Of a DNA stretch of 64,000 bases, positions 1-10,852 are shown in pieces. The stretch is from NCBI GenBank assembly GCA_039619475.1, contig CM077116.1, positions 152,599,088 through 152,663,087 of the forward strand, given 5' to 3'. The stretch comes from Icerya purchasi (taxonomy: Eukaryota; Arthropoda; Insecta; Hemiptera; Monophlebidae). Position 1 is the first letter of the stretch, and each line of letters opens with the position of its first letter. A program made the position numbers and the translations under genes. The notes below the pieces were generated by a model. That model saw only the letters and a list, made by a program, of their open reading frames with translations, did not search any database and had not been told where the DNA came from.

Positions 1-330
1 TTGTTAATTAGTTAATAAAAAGAAAGCAGATTACAAACGCAATAACAAACACCTTAAGATTGCACGTAAATAGATACAAATATGTGCCCGAAACGTTTTT
101 TCGGAGGAATATCTCCCGTACTTGATTAGAAAAGAAGAAAGAAAAATACATGCTTACCGGTACAGATATATACTGTCTGAGTATCTAAAGGGAAACTGAA
201 GAAAATCAAAGAATGTTTTATAGAAATGAACGCAAAATATACGATATCCAAATCTGAAAGAAACTTAAATCTTCCTGAAAATATTTCTGGCGTGAGTTAA
301 TTTACATTCTCGTTCTTAAGATGTTTATTC

Positions 331-727
331 CAAGGTCGTGTCCATGGGGGGGTTACTCCCCCCCCCAATAGATACACAAAAATCTGAAAAAAATCAAAAA
401 TTTAAAATAAATATTAATGATTTTTTAGTGTGTTCTTACAGTAAAAAAAAAAAAAAAAAAAAAAATATGCTCCATATTATTTTGAGGTAGTTTATTAATA
501 TATTATGCAAAATTTTTTATTACGAGTATAATCAATAACATATGTAATTTTAATTAATGCTCATATACGGGGTAATTCATTTATGTAAATTAATAATACG
601 CATAAATCAAAGTGATGGAAATTATTAATAGTATAAATACGGGTGAAAAATGTATTATTTATAAAATAAATATGCGAGGAAAATTTTCAAAACCCCCCCT
701 CTTTTCAAAATTCTGGACACGACACTG
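331..727. mobile_element. hAT-like MITE with G/C tracts
   Basis: A non-coding element bounded by imperfect terminal inverted repeats (CAAGGTCGTGTCC on the left, CAGTGTCGTGTCC read inward from the right). It is flanked by a near-perfect 8 bp target duplication (gtttattc at 323-330, gtttatta at 728-735). Runs of G and C lie just inside both ends. In reverse orientation its interior matches the element at 57357-57646, including the stretch around GCATATTTATTTTATAAATA, so the two are copies of one family. The 8 bp duplication and the CAGG-type end point to the hAT superfamily. No transposase is encoded; short reading frames inside are not genes. Confidence 0.75.
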
Positions 728-740
728 GTTTATTATATTA

Positions 741-1610
741 GTTTTCTTAAAATATTTTACATTTTACACAAAGATCAAATGTTGTCGCCGGAGAACTAAT
801 GGATAAGCGATTTAGATTTATTTATACTTTTCAGTCAGGCTAAAATGCCATACAGATTATTGGAAGAACGTAGAATTATCTAAATGGATAAACCGGCCTT
901 TTGGCGTTTCCGGGAAATTTTATAAAACAATTGGGTCAAGTGTGTGCGGAAAACCTACTTCTGTTGATCAGTTAGAACCCGCATTAGACTGTTTATTAAT
1001 TAATATTTTGTACGATAACGTTCCCTTTTGGCTTGCTAAAGGCGCGGTTTAGAAGTAACTCTTTCATATAGAACGCGCTATACGGGGAAAACAAACAATT
1101 ACGTTATTTGAGTTTTTACTAATTATGACGTAATTTGAATTACGCAAACGTGCAACATTTTGACCGAGTAGTTGCAACTTTCACATGTTCGCATCGTTAA
1201 TGTATTCACGCGTAGATCTACATTATTACGTAATACGAATCGCTTTCATTATGATAAGTAGTTTAACTGACCAGGAGCTGTTCGGTAAGCCGGCTTCATT
1301 TTACACGCACACGACTGATGAACAACAGCAGAGGCTTTATTCAGCTCCTCGTTGGTTCTATTATTTAGTATGCCCTGAATTCGGCGAAGATAAAAAAAAA
1401 AAAAACAGCTCGTTTCAACTTCTATTCTAATGCGCCTAAATAAATCTCGTTCATTAATTACAAATACTTAATATATATATAACGCTTTCGTTAAATTACA
1501 CTGTATATGGAATTTTTCAATCGACCGAATTATCGGAAAATAATGTCCAAACGATCGTGACGTAGTATAGGTGGAACTTAAAATCAATAATCGCGTTAAT
1601 AAAAATTAAA
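741..1610. other. No recognised feature
   Basis: AT-rich intergenic DNA. An open frame at 1185-1430 has no recognisable motif and ends in a poly-A-encoded lysine run, so it is not called a gene. Confidence 0.4.
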
Positions 1611-1627
1611 TACAATGAGTACATGAG

Positions 1628-1745
1628 CCTCTACAGGGACACCACCTTAGCGTGGTGAAGGGCTTGTGAGTGCTTCGATGATGTTGAGAGCTACGTTGGC
1701 GGTAACCTTGTAACCAGAAGGGCCACCCAAGTCAAACAGGTCTCA
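1628..1745 (+). repeat. Possible RTE-like LINE 5' segment
   Basis: The stretch holds a short hairpin (CACCACCTTAGCGTGGTG) followed by conserved-looking words such as TGAGAGCTACGTTGGCGG and GGGCCACCCAAGTCAAACAGG. From memory this arrangement resembles the leader of endonuclease/reverse-transcriptase LINEs of the RTE type in animals. No LINE coding sequence follows within this copy, so it would be an isolated leader fragment. The assignment rests on recognition only. Confidence 0.35.
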
Positions 1746-1769
1746 ACGAAGAAAAAATCAAGAAGAAAG

Positions 1770-2280
1770 ATTACAGCCAAAAAACATTTAGAAGTTGATT
1801 TTTCCTAAGTTACAGTTTCGATCATTTTCTCCCCTTATCCGAGAGGAAAGCTATATATGAGTCGGAGCCAGCAGTAAACAAAACCTCTGTTGTTAAAAAG
1901 TCCATGTTCATAAAAGTATTGTTTGTGGGTATGGCTTAAATTTAAATAATAAAACAGGGAGTATCTCTTCAGTTTCCGAAAGTATCAACGTCGAGACAGC
2001 AACGAATTCAACTTTGTATCATCCTGCCGTCATTATACCCGCCATTACATTTGGCATTTCCGGATACGGGGGGGGGGGGGACTAAACGATATCGTTATAC
2101 TGGAAGGTATCAATTTAATACCATTTCAGTAGTACAACTAATTACTAACAAACCGCTGAAACTAAGGTCTATGAAGTTGAAAATTCACATGCAGAATAAA
2201 AACACAATATACTTAAGCCATGCGGGGAAATACGTAAGAAAATTCAAATGATTTAAATAATGAAAGAAGAAGAAAACCAT
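1770..2280. other. No recognised feature
   Basis: Intergenic DNA with a G homopolymer at about 2069-2080. An open frame at 2051-2251 crosses the G run and shows no domain. Nothing else is supported. Confidence 0.35.
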
Positions 2281-2740
2281 AAAATCGCTTTTTAAAATAA
2301 TCACGTTACAACCCAAAACCAGAGGTGATTTCGTCACGTGAAATTTCACTTTATATACTGAAGATGTTAAATAAGTATGCTTTTTTTGAAAATTCGAAAA
2401 CTTGAAACAAGTGAAATTAAAAACTGTTTCCTAAAAAATATATAAAGTGTATTTTCTCGGTACAAATAAGTTTAGTAAATTGTAATTTTGCATAAAAATA
2501 GCTTTCACCGTTTCTTTTTTTGGGCATAAAGTAATAATCACGCTACAGCCCGAATTTACATCAGATAAATGAAATTCCATATGAACATTACCTATATACC
2601 GAAAATATCGGATAAAAAAGATTTTTTGAACATTTGAACTTTAAGGAACGATGTCAAACTATTTTTCAAAAATCAAACAATGCATCTTTCTAAAAAATAT
2701 GTTTATCATACTGTAATTTTGCACAAAGATAGTTTTTACA
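2281..2740. repeat. Diverged two-copy tandem repeat, about 235 bp unit
   Basis: Two successive blocks share ordered words. These are 'ataatcacg(t/c)taca(a/g)ccc', 'tatatac(t/c)gaa(g/a)at', '(c/t)ctaaaaaatat' and 'tgtaattttgca(t/c)aaa(a/g)atag'. The first block runs about 2281-2513 and the second about 2531-2740. The order and spacing are kept while intervening bases have diverged. No coding potential was seen. It could be a satellite remnant or a duplicated transposon tail. Confidence 0.55.
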
Positions 2741-2759
2741 TTGTACACTAAAAGTCTTC

Positions 2760-3340
2760 ACGTTTTTCCTTAGAACTTCAAAGAATGGTGCTCACAACGG
2801 AAAATATTATTATGTAAATATTACGGACTGAGCTTTGTTTTTGTTCTTTTTTCTTTTTCGTATTGCTATTATAAATAGTTCAGAAACTTCAGCAGTTTAA
2901 AATTCAAAAAGTAATTTAATAACGATAAAGGGAGACAGCGATATCTTTGTTAAACCGTACTAACTACGAGATTCATTGCGTTACGGTAAAAGGGAAGCAA
3001 ACAATGTAGATTTCAGTGATCTCTTATATAAAATTTTATATATAATCGCGTTCATTAAAAAAAAAAAATAATTAAAATTCCTATTTCCACATGAAAACCG
3101 TCTATTTTTTTGTTTTGCGTAGCAATCAGTAATTATTATACCGATAGCTCATTAAATAACATTTTTTGTACAAAATCAGATGATGGAGTGAAATATTCTC
3201 TAATTAATTATATGTAATATTAGCCACGTAAGAATAGTAAAAACAAAACCAACTTTTTCATTTCTAATAATATTCAAGGGTCCTCTCCGTAAGTAAACAT
3301 TTCATCTATATATCTTGGTTAGTTTTTATATTTTCGAGTT
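2760..3340. other. No recognised feature
   Basis: AT-rich sequence with short homopolymers only. It lies immediately downstream, on the minus strand, of the LINE poly(A) tail at 3341-3355. Confidence 0.35.
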
Positions 3341-4265
3341 TTTTTTTTTTTTTTGTCGGGTACCATGTACTGCTGCTATGGTCAGAAGCACCCGAAAGTA
3401 GTTATTGGATGTTATATGGAGTTGATTTATATTTCGGAGAAAATGAAGGACGGCTTCTACTGTAGTTGGATCATCAGATAAAACTTGTTTCAATGAATTG
3501 CAACTAAATTTTTTAGGTCGATATATGGAGTATTGTGGGCATTCAAAGAATAGGTGTCGGAGTGTTAAGGGTGTCTGGACTGCAGCGAGAACACAATGGT
3601 GGATGTTTTATTTATAATATAACTATGAGTCAGTGCAGTATGACCAATACGGAGACGAAACAGAACTACCTTTTCCTTTCTACTGTGCGTAAAAGATCTC
3701 CAAGGAATGGGATAAGAGCGGATAGCTCTAAGGTGATTAGTCGTGGGGATTGCATACCACAGGTCGCAAAAGGATTCATTTGTTCTGTATTTGATGAAAG
3801 TGATTGCATCGGATTCAGATATAGGGATCAGAGGAGAGGGTTGGATAATGGCTGCCTCTTTAACTGTTTTGTCTGCCAGTTTATTTGATGAAAAACCTGT
3901 GTGACTTGGAATCCATAATAAAATTATATTAAGAGTAGGGTTATGGTATAAGAGATTTAAGATTTCTATAACAATAGGATGTAATTTGATAGAGTTACGG
4001 TTGAAGCACATAATGGAAGAGAGAGAATCGGAACATATTAGTAGATCTTTGTAGTTTTCAGTGATAGCAGCGGATATAGCGAGGTATATTGCGTACAGTT
4101 CAGCAGAAAATACCGAATATTGTGGTGGTAAGCTGTACGGCAGGAGATCTCCCTCTGAAACTACAGCACAACCACAAAATTTGTTAAATTTGGATGCGTC
4201 GGTGTAAATTTTTTTACATTCTCTATATTTGCTTATAGTTTGTTCGATGTGGTTATTTATTTGAT
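3341..4265 (-). mobile_element. 5'-truncated I-group LINE: RNase H and C-terminus
   Basis: The minus strand encodes a non-LTR retrotransposon ribonuclease H. Reading downstream there is KIYTDASK (first Asp), FSAELYAIYLA (Glu), ICSDSLSS (second Asp) and WIPSHTGFSSNKLADK (last Asp), so all four acidic catalytic positions are present. Downstream is a CPQYSIYRP-type cysteine-bearing C-terminus. The copy finishes in a poly(A) tail, visible as a T run at 3341-3355 on the plus strand. The frame is open from about 4212 to 3565. Reverse transcriptase and endonuclease are absent, so this is a 5'-truncated insertion. RNase H places it in the I group (I, LOA, R1 and relatives) rather than Jockey proper. 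Confidence 0.8.
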
Positions 4266-4269
4266 TTGT

Positions 4270-4699
4270 AGACTAACATTATTTTCATATATGTTCCCAA
4301 TTTTCTATTAAATGCGTTTCATTACATTAACATTCGCGAAGAAATTTCGAAATGCATCTCTCGTGAATGTTACGTGCTTGCTCTATACCTATCTATCCAC
4401 ATGTATACATAAATTAGACACCCGGTTTACGGCGACCATATTGTGTATTAGTAATGTTTTTCATAAGAAAAATATTTTATTCGAATATTTTAGAAATTTA
4501 AATTACATCGGATTTTTTAAATGTAGTCGTGCAGCAAGAGATTTACACTGAAATATTGACGGTTTGCTATCGTGAACTCCATTTAAAGTTTGTTTTAATT
4601 GTTATATTTATATCCAAAAGGTAGAAAAAATCAATTGAGAAAATAAATTTTTAACGATTTAAGAATTAAATATTTAAGTGGTTATTAATAATAGCTGGC
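4270..4699. other. No recognised feature
   Basis: AT-rich DNA between a truncated LINE and a hAT derivative. No motif supports the open frame at 4312-4551. Confidence 0.35.
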
Positions 4700-4707
4700 G
4701 CAGCATG

Positions 4708-5381
4708 CAGGCCCGGATTGAGTGTTGTTAGGCCCGGGGCTACGGAAATATTAGGGGCCCTTTTCGGAAGTGACAAAATTATCAGTTTTATAGCGTAACT
4801 AAATTTTCTTTAATTTAATTTAATTATATTATTTTGAATTCACGAATTAACATATAATTATTAATGTAAACAAAACTAAATATCATATAGACAGTGGGTA
4901 GAATTTTCGATGCTAAAAAAAATATATATATATATATATAATTTTAAACAATGAATTTTTCAGCAAATTTTAACCAAAGATTTGATTAAGAGGATAGTGT
5001 GTGTGCGTGTGCTGTGCGTGTACACACGCACACACATTCATACAGACATTTCCTAAAAACGTAGATTCCGACTCGTTATACCTTAAAACAAATTTCTGGT
5101 ACGTTTCTACGAAACTCAAAATTATACTATTACAAAGTTTCCTCCTCTAGGAAGAAATAAAAATGGATCCAAAATTATTAACAAATAAATGTATTAAAAA
5201 ATACACTTGCTCCTGTAAATTTAATTCTATTCATTTAAAAAAAAAAAACTTGATGTATATGACAAATGATAGATCAATTTTTTATTGCATGTCAGAAGTG
5301 GGCGTCTCTTGGGGGCCCCTCTATAAGGCGGGGCCCGGGGCTGCAGCCTCCCTAGCCCCCCCCCCCCTAAATCCAGACCTG
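4708..5381. mobile_element. Non-autonomous hAT element, copy 1
   Basis: A 674 bp element with terminal inverted repeats CAGGCCCGGATT (left) and CAGGTCTGGATT (read inward from the right). An 8 bp target duplication flanks it, gcagcatg at 4700-4707 and gcagtacg at 5382-5389 (6 of 8 match, both differences transitions). The first about 200 bp and last about 100 bp match the element at 51192-52151, including GGGGCCC-rich subterminal blocks. The hAT C-terminal domain found in the other copy is not recognisable here, so this is a deletion derivative. Microsatellites (TA)n near 4921-4940 and (GT)n near 5000-5030 lie inside. Confidence 0.8.
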
Positions 5382-5429
5382 GCAGTACGGAGGCAACAGC
5401 CAATTGTTATATAAAGAATAGGTAGTGTT

Positions 5430-6290
5430 ATTTATTTTATTTATTTTTTTTTATTTGAGCAATTATTACAATCTTAAAATAAATCTTAAATAAGTAATAA
5501 ATATAACAACTGAGAAAGGAACGAGAAATAAAAACTTAGCCCAGCGACTAGTTTTTAAGGATACAGCGGACAGTTCACACGAGGTTTACAGCGTTTAAGC
5601 CTACATGATTTGAGTTCCTCCGTCAGCAACTGTTGAATTAGTGGATTCCTATGAACCCAAAGCCGTTCATAGTACGCACTTACGATTTCTGGAATGACCT
5701 CATCCACACACTTCAGATCTAAATCTCTGTGCATTCCTTTGAAACCATGCAGCTTTTGCTATCATCCGTATAATTTTATTTTGAACCCGCTGTATGATAG
5801 TGCGGTTGCTCGTTTTGACACATCCCCATAATTCAATACCGTATGTCCATATTGGCTTGATGATCACTTTGTAGATTAGGCACTTATGATATAAACTTAG
5901 CTTCGAATGCCGACCCAATAACCAATGAAGTTGCCTAACCTTTGCCATTATTTGCTCTTTTTTAGCCTTAATATGCGACTGCCAAGTGAGATGAGTGTCC
6001 AAATGAATGCCAAGATATTTGGCCGAGCTGGATATTGGTACCTGGATATTATTTATATAAAAGCGCAAACGAATGTCTAATGGACGTAAAGCAAAGGTCA
6101 CGTGAACTGACTTTGCCTCGTTTAATTTAATCCTCCACTCTGAGGTCCTCTGGGAGATTAAATCTAATGCATTTTGTAATTTAGCATTTGCTTCGTGCTA
6201 CCTACTGCAAGGATCGCAGTGTCGTCGGCAAACATGGCTAAGGTTGTGCTATTTGTCCTCGAAATGTCTGCGGCAGTGTGAAATTTATTC
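5430..6290 (-). mobile_element. 5'-truncated Jockey-clade LINE, reverse transcriptase part
   Basis: The minus strand encodes the second half of a Jockey-type reverse transcriptase. The catalytic palm box is TLAMFADDTAIL (Asp-Asp intact, about 6240-6210). It is followed by AKYLGIHLDTHLTWQSHI and PIWTYGIELWGC, the hallmark thumb motifs. One indel near 5725 shifts the frame, after which the normal C-terminus continues (about 5720-5564) to a stop. No RNase H follows, as expected for Jockey. An A-rich tail made of AAATA units ends at about 5430. Upstream endonuclease and gag are missing. Confidence 0.85.
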
Positions 6291-6463
6291 TTTTTTCATT
6301 ATTGTTATTAAAGAATATCGTACGTTAGGCGATTAATTTTCAATTTAGTATTAATGAAGAAATCAAAGGCAGCATAATTTTCGTGCGGATATTATAAAAA
6401 GTCATCGTATAATATTACGGAGCAATTAATATTTAGTAATCAAGTATTCGATACATTCATTTT

Positions 6464-6479
6464 GCTTTAAACAGGTAGA
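6464..6479 (+). promoter_or_regulatory. Splice acceptor upstream of secreted-protein ORF
   Basis: The sequence tttgctttaaacag directly before gtagaATG is a good 3' splice site. It suggests that the coding exon at 6480 is preceded by a non-coding exon farther upstream, with five leader bases retained before the start codon. Confidence 0.5.
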
Positions 6480-6914
6480 ATGAAAATCTTTGCGCTGCTC
6501 TGTTTGACTTTCGGCGTGGTTAACGGCCAATTTTTCCAGAATTCAAATGACATCACATTATCGGTAGCACTGAAGCCACCGCCGCCACAGGAGGCGCCAA
6601 TCTTTGTGGCCGACAATTCGATAATTCCGCTTCAGCAGCAGCGTCCGAAACCGTATGCGCATAAGGCAGTCCTGTTCAACGCTGAGCAGGAATCCAAACT
6701 ACCGGCGGAACTACTGAATCCGTTCTATAAGAATCCACGAATTGCCGACGCGCTTGCTAAGCAAAGTTGGTTTGCTGCCGGAGAAAAACACGTGACCGAC
6801 AGAGAATCAGAAAGTATTCCGAGAGATCAAATATATTACGCATTAAAAAGTGCCGGACTGATACGTCGGAAGAGATCGCTGTTACCAAATATTGTGCACT
6901 ACTATTACCTGTGA
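6480..6914 (+). CDS. Small secreted protein with C-terminal RRKR site
   Basis: A 144-residue protein with a textbook signal peptide (residues 1-16, MKIFALLCLTFGVVNG). A proline- and glutamine-rich stretch follows (about 32-60), then a compact block, about 94-128, with SWFAAGEKHVTDRE and IPRDQIYYALKSAGLI. An RRKR dibasic/furin-type site at 129-132 precedes a 12-residue C-terminus, SLLPNIVHYYYL. From memory, the SWF-GE-DRE-IPR-IY-L-AG block resembles a family of uncharacterised insect secreted proteins, but I cannot name it. Its base composition is visibly richer in G+C than the flanks, which supports real coding. The start is fixed by the signal peptide and the upstream splice acceptor. It could be a peptide-hormone precursor or a cuticle/egg-associated secreted protein; function is unknown. 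Confidence 0.8.
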   Translation: MKIFALLCLTFGVVNGQFFQNSNDITLSVALKPPPPQEAPIFVADNSIIPLQQQRPKPYAHKAVLFNAEQESKLPAELLNPFYKNPRIADALAKQSWFAAGEKHVTDRESESIPRDQIYYALKSAGLIRRKRSLLPNIVHYYYL

Positions 6915-7267
6915 TCGATCAGCGCAGTATACATCTCAGTTAAGATTAATGGAGCTTGTTACGTTCTTTCTGTTATAATACTTTCCTATAACTTTCACAT
7001 AAAAATTTTCATTTATCTCTATTCTATGTTAAGTAAAGAAATATGTAAACGTTTTCGATGCCCCCTATACACTAAGAATTTACGTTTAAGCACGAGTTTG
7101 TAAATATCAATATTAATGCAATTCTGCCTTTAATATTTCTATTTCTATTTTTATTTTTATTTATTAATTAGAACTAGGCGGTAAACTCGCAACTTCGGAA
7201 TTATGTTCAGAACAGCAGTTCCCAATTGTAAATTTATAAGAAAATAATGTAAATTAAGTTGCTTAAA

Positions 7268-7273
7268 AATAAA
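7268..7273 (+). terminator. Possible polyadenylation signal for the 6480 gene
   Basis: An AATAAA hexamer about 350 bases after the stop codon of the secreted-protein gene. Other A/T-rich near-matches occur between, so this is only the clearest candidate. Confidence 0.3.
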
Positions 7274-7357
7274 AGTCGCCGTGATAGCAGTACTGCAATC
7301 TTGTTATTGCTAAAGACTATGTGTTGTGCAATTTCTCTGGATCTCATAGTCGCCTTA

Positions 7358-7712
7358 TTCTTCTTCTTCTTCTTCTTCTTCTTCTTCTTTACGCCATCTC
7401 CAGTCGAAGTTTGGCGATCAATGTGGCTAGCTTCACTTTATCGGCCGCTGCTTGGAGTAACTCCGATGATGTGCATTTGCACCATCGCTGCATGTCATCC
7501 TGCCACGATAATTTTCTTCTACCTCTGCTTCTTTTTCCAGCAATTTTTCCTCTAAGCACAGTTTGCAGGTTTCTATACTTTTCATTGCGATTAATGTGGC
7601 CGTAGTATCTGATTTTTCTTTCTTGTACAGTTAATAATAATTCTCTTTTCTTGGCCATTCTATTTAGTACTTCTTTGTTAGTTATCCGTTCTGTCCATGA
7701 TATCTTTAACAT
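7358..7712 (-). mobile_element. RTE-like LINE 3' end with (GAA)n tail
   Basis: The minus strand encodes the C-terminal region typical of RTE-type endonuclease/reverse transcriptases: LKISWTERITNKEVLNRM, then KIRYYGHINR, GKRSRGRRKLSWQDDM and a final LATLIAKLRLEMA before the stop. Directly after the coding part the element ends in a (GAA)n run, seen as (TTC)n at 7358-7389. RTE-type LINEs commonly end in short tandem repeats rather than poly(A), so coding part and tail fit together. The catalytic domains are absent (5' truncation). It lies just downstream of the secreted-protein gene. Confidence 0.75.
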
Positions 7713-7799
7713 ACGCCGGTAAATCCACGGAACTCTATTAGATAGACATAAAAAACATTCGATTTATTCGTTCTTTTGTGTGCACTGGATTTCACTCAA

Positions 7800-8480
7800 C
7801 AACTGTTTACTATTCTCACTTGCTGGAACCTATATCTCGGAAAGCATTGTGGGTAATAGACTCATATCAGCCTCTTTGGCTGTGATCTCAAACACTCTTA
7901 TCAGGCACACGGTAGTGATTCAAATGCACCAGATGTCATATGAGCTTTCCAAGAGGCACTGCTCAATCGCGTATTTAAGGATGCTCAGCCATGCTAGAAT
8001 TCTTGGAAACGGGGAAGTCGATGTATCTACTCGCTCATCGCTGCTCTCTCCTACGCCTGAAAACATCTTTTCATCGCCATATTTGTCGGTTTTCTTCATG
8101 GTGAAATGCTCGAATAATACTAGTTTTCCTGCCAGCCTATTCTAAGATGCATCAAACCTACAAACTGAAACATGAGAATTTTGTGCTCTTAAACGACTAC
8201 AGGACGTCTATGTCCCATAATTTTATATTCCAGACAGCTCCCCCCTACAAGTTGCTTATTCTGCGTCCAAAATATTGCTCCTTCCATTCCCCGCGTATTT
8301 TGCGAATGCCCCGCATTTTCAACCCACCGAACCTCGTGCAATAGCACCGATACTGTCTCGAGTATCCTTAATTCCTCGACAGCAACTGAATCCGCCCTGC
8401 AATTCATTAGAGATATTAAATTAAATAAATATCTCAAAATACTGGCCATACATCCGTGTACTGGAATAACCTTGGCATCT
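7800..8480 (+). mobile_element. Decayed I-group LINE: RNase H end and C-terminus
   Basis: Plus-strand remnants read as an RNase H C-terminal part (HCSIAYLRMLSHARILGNGEVD, a degraded form of the WxPSHxGIxGNExVD motif). A CECPAFSTHR cysteine motif follows at about 8305-8335, then an ESALQFIRDIKL-type tail. Several frameshifts and substitutions separate the pieces, and the conserved Trp-x-Pro is replaced. The fragment may be from the same family as the copy at 9890-10547. Confidence 0.6.
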
Positions 8481-8489
8481 AAACATAGC

Positions 8490-9880
8490 GCGTTGGATGA
8501 TCTGCTATATATCTATCTTTTCTATCTACCTATATATATAGTGTATATATGTATGTATATATATATATATATATTATATACATATATACATTAAAAAAGA
8601 ACCATTGGTACCTGTTTTCTGTAAAATAATAAGGCATGTCATTAAGAAAAAGAAAAAGAACATTTCATTCACTCAATGGCATTTCTGGGGACCTTTCTTC
8701 CGAAATGAAAAAATAAGTATCCCGAGAATAAATAATGTTCCCCAAATTTTTCAAAGCTTTCATTTTTGTATTATTGCTTAATTGTCATAAACCTATTTCG
8801 TAATAATTTGTTAAGTGAAAGAATAAAACGAATTTATTAATGATTAATAACACCGTCGATGTTTTTTTCGAGAGGGTTTTAGCAGCGGTTCTAATTTCAA
8901 AGACAAAATGCCAATTTTTGACAGCCGACAAAATGACGCACTCGAGAGTAAACTAAAATGAAATGTTCTCAAACCTTTCTAGCAAGATGCGATTTATTAT
9001 TATAACAGCAGACATTTAATTTCAATGTGATTTTCACGGTTATACAGTTCGATCTGATTTATAAAGAACATATGCGCATGAGCTTTTTACTATTCCGGCG
9101 TATTGACGGACATGTGATATTCGCAGCAATCATTTAGGAATTTCATCCACTCGTCATTTGCATATCATTTCCTGTTCCATTAATGTTTTGCAAAGAATTT
9201 TTTTCAGAAAAACTTAAATTAAAAATTTACTGTAAGCTATTTTTGAAATGTTATTAGTATTTCAAATCTACAAACAATTTAAACATTTAATCTATGCTTA
9301 CAACTAAAAGTAGTGTTTCCTTATGATTTAAATAAAACAATTATTTAAAACATTTTTTGCAACCACAGTCACAATGTTTAAAGGTGGTTCCCTCTTCTCC
9401 AACCATTGCCATTGTGGGCTCTGCTAGTTATGTCCTTAATGTTGGATGAGTTGAAAGAATGTGTACAACATGTAAAATTAAAATAAGAACACATTCTTCT
9501 ATTCCTACATTCTTTTCTATTTCAAAAACTTGGCACAAAGTTTTATACAAACTATATCATATGCGCGTATACTTTAATATAATATAATATATACAGTAAT
9601 ATAATAGTAATAATAATAATAATAATAATACGTATGTTTTTTTTACTCTGGGCGCAGTCTTTCCTCAATGTATCTTTCCTTATTATATTTCTGTTGGTTT
9701 CTGCGTGCAGTTCTTCTTTGTAGTTTTGTGCTTCATTTTCTTTGATAAATCTAATTTTTATTGTTGGTTAATCATTCACTGTTAACAAGCGCAAAAAGAA
9801 AAAGAAAAAAAAGTGCTTTTCATTTGATATTAAGGCGTAAGTAATAATTTTCTTTGATAAAGTGTAATTAATAAACTTCT
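8490..9880. other. No gene; microsatellites only
   Basis: Contains (TA)n/(TATG)n at about 8531-8590, an AATATAAT-type run near 9575-9600 and (AAT)n at about 9603-9632. No coding motif was found on either strand. Confidence 0.4.
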
Positions 9881-9889
9881 GCTTCCGAA

Positions 9890-10547
9890 TATTGTTCAGT
9901 TGACAGCAGCGGCAATTCAAAAATACCCCGACCAACTCCTTTTCTTCACGGATGCTGCCAAGGCCACCCCAGAAGCTACTTTATCCCCAACTGCCTGCTT
10001 CTTTGAAGCCCGCGGTGTGATCCGAAGCATTCGACTGAATGACAATTGTTCGGTACTGGATGCTGAAAAGTATGGAGTATTTTTCTGTTTAGAATATTTT
10101 CTTCCTGCAGAGCCTACATCACTGAAAGCCCTGTTGGTATTTGATTCATCCGCGGCGCTATCAACTATCTCTAATCCTCTCACTGAATATCCTTTAGCCA
10201 TTCGAACCCAGGAGGTATTACATGAACTTATTAAGAGAGAGTGCTCCATTTTCATTTTATGGGCGCCTAGCTATGCTGGGATTCCTGGAAATAAACACGT
10301 CGATACATCCGCCCGAGCAGCATTATTTTGCCTCTTGCCTAATAATAGCACTCCCCTACCTTATCAAACAAACATAATTTTTAATAACATCACACCCTCG
10401 CGGAAAGCCTATTGGTCCTCGTGTCAGACTTTCTTAAGGCTAATGAAACCCTCAATTGAACCATGGCGGCCAGAAAAAAGAATTTCTCGTAGAGATTTCT
10501 GTGCCTTTTGCCGCAAACTGATTCAAACTTTTCTAAAAAGGATTTAA
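9890..10547 (+). pseudogene. LINE ribonuclease H domain remnant
   Basis: An open stretch of about 215 codons carries an RNase H fold with LLFFTDAAK (first Asp; normal DG changed to DA), VLDAEKYGVF (Glu), LLVFDSSAAL (Asp) and ILWAPSYAGIPGNKHVD (last Asp; PSH changed to PSY). The downstream part includes SRKAYWSSCQ. It ends after CAFCRK-L, lacking the usual LINE cysteine motif. A poly(A) run at about 10839-10852 may be the 3' end of the same insertion. No reverse transcriptase is attached. I-group LINE origin is likely; the frame being open suggests a fairly recent copy. Confidence 0.7.
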
Positions 10548-10852
10548 AAAAGGCTCAATAGGCTTTGATATTTACGCAGCTTATAAAAGATATTAAAATC
10601 GAAAATAAAACACTTGAAACGAACGCATTTCTTTGTACTCCAATCTGTTATCACTCAAACTCCCTATTGTTTATTGTGCCTCGTACATCTTATCGTTTCC
10701 GTCGATCTCCGTTGTTCCTATCCTCAGTTCTTTTATCTTATCAATAGCTGACCGAATCTACATTTAACTGATCCTTCTCCCTCGTGTCGTTTCTGGGCGC
10801 AGATCCTTTGTTGACATGACCAAAGGGGGGTTATAAAAAAAAAAAAAATAAA

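Noticed and set aside
612..806. 64-codon open frame near the left end
   Set aside because: Starts inside the 331-727 MITE and runs out of it; no domain.
7259..7605. Two overlapping plus-strand open frames with F-rich or L-rich runs
   Set aside because: They are readings of the (TTC)n tail and the antisense of the RTE-like LINE end, which explains the sequence fully.
10086..10255. Minus-strand open frame under the 9890-10547 RNase H remnant
   Set aside because: Antisense shadow of a domain with recognisable catalytic motifs on the plus strand.
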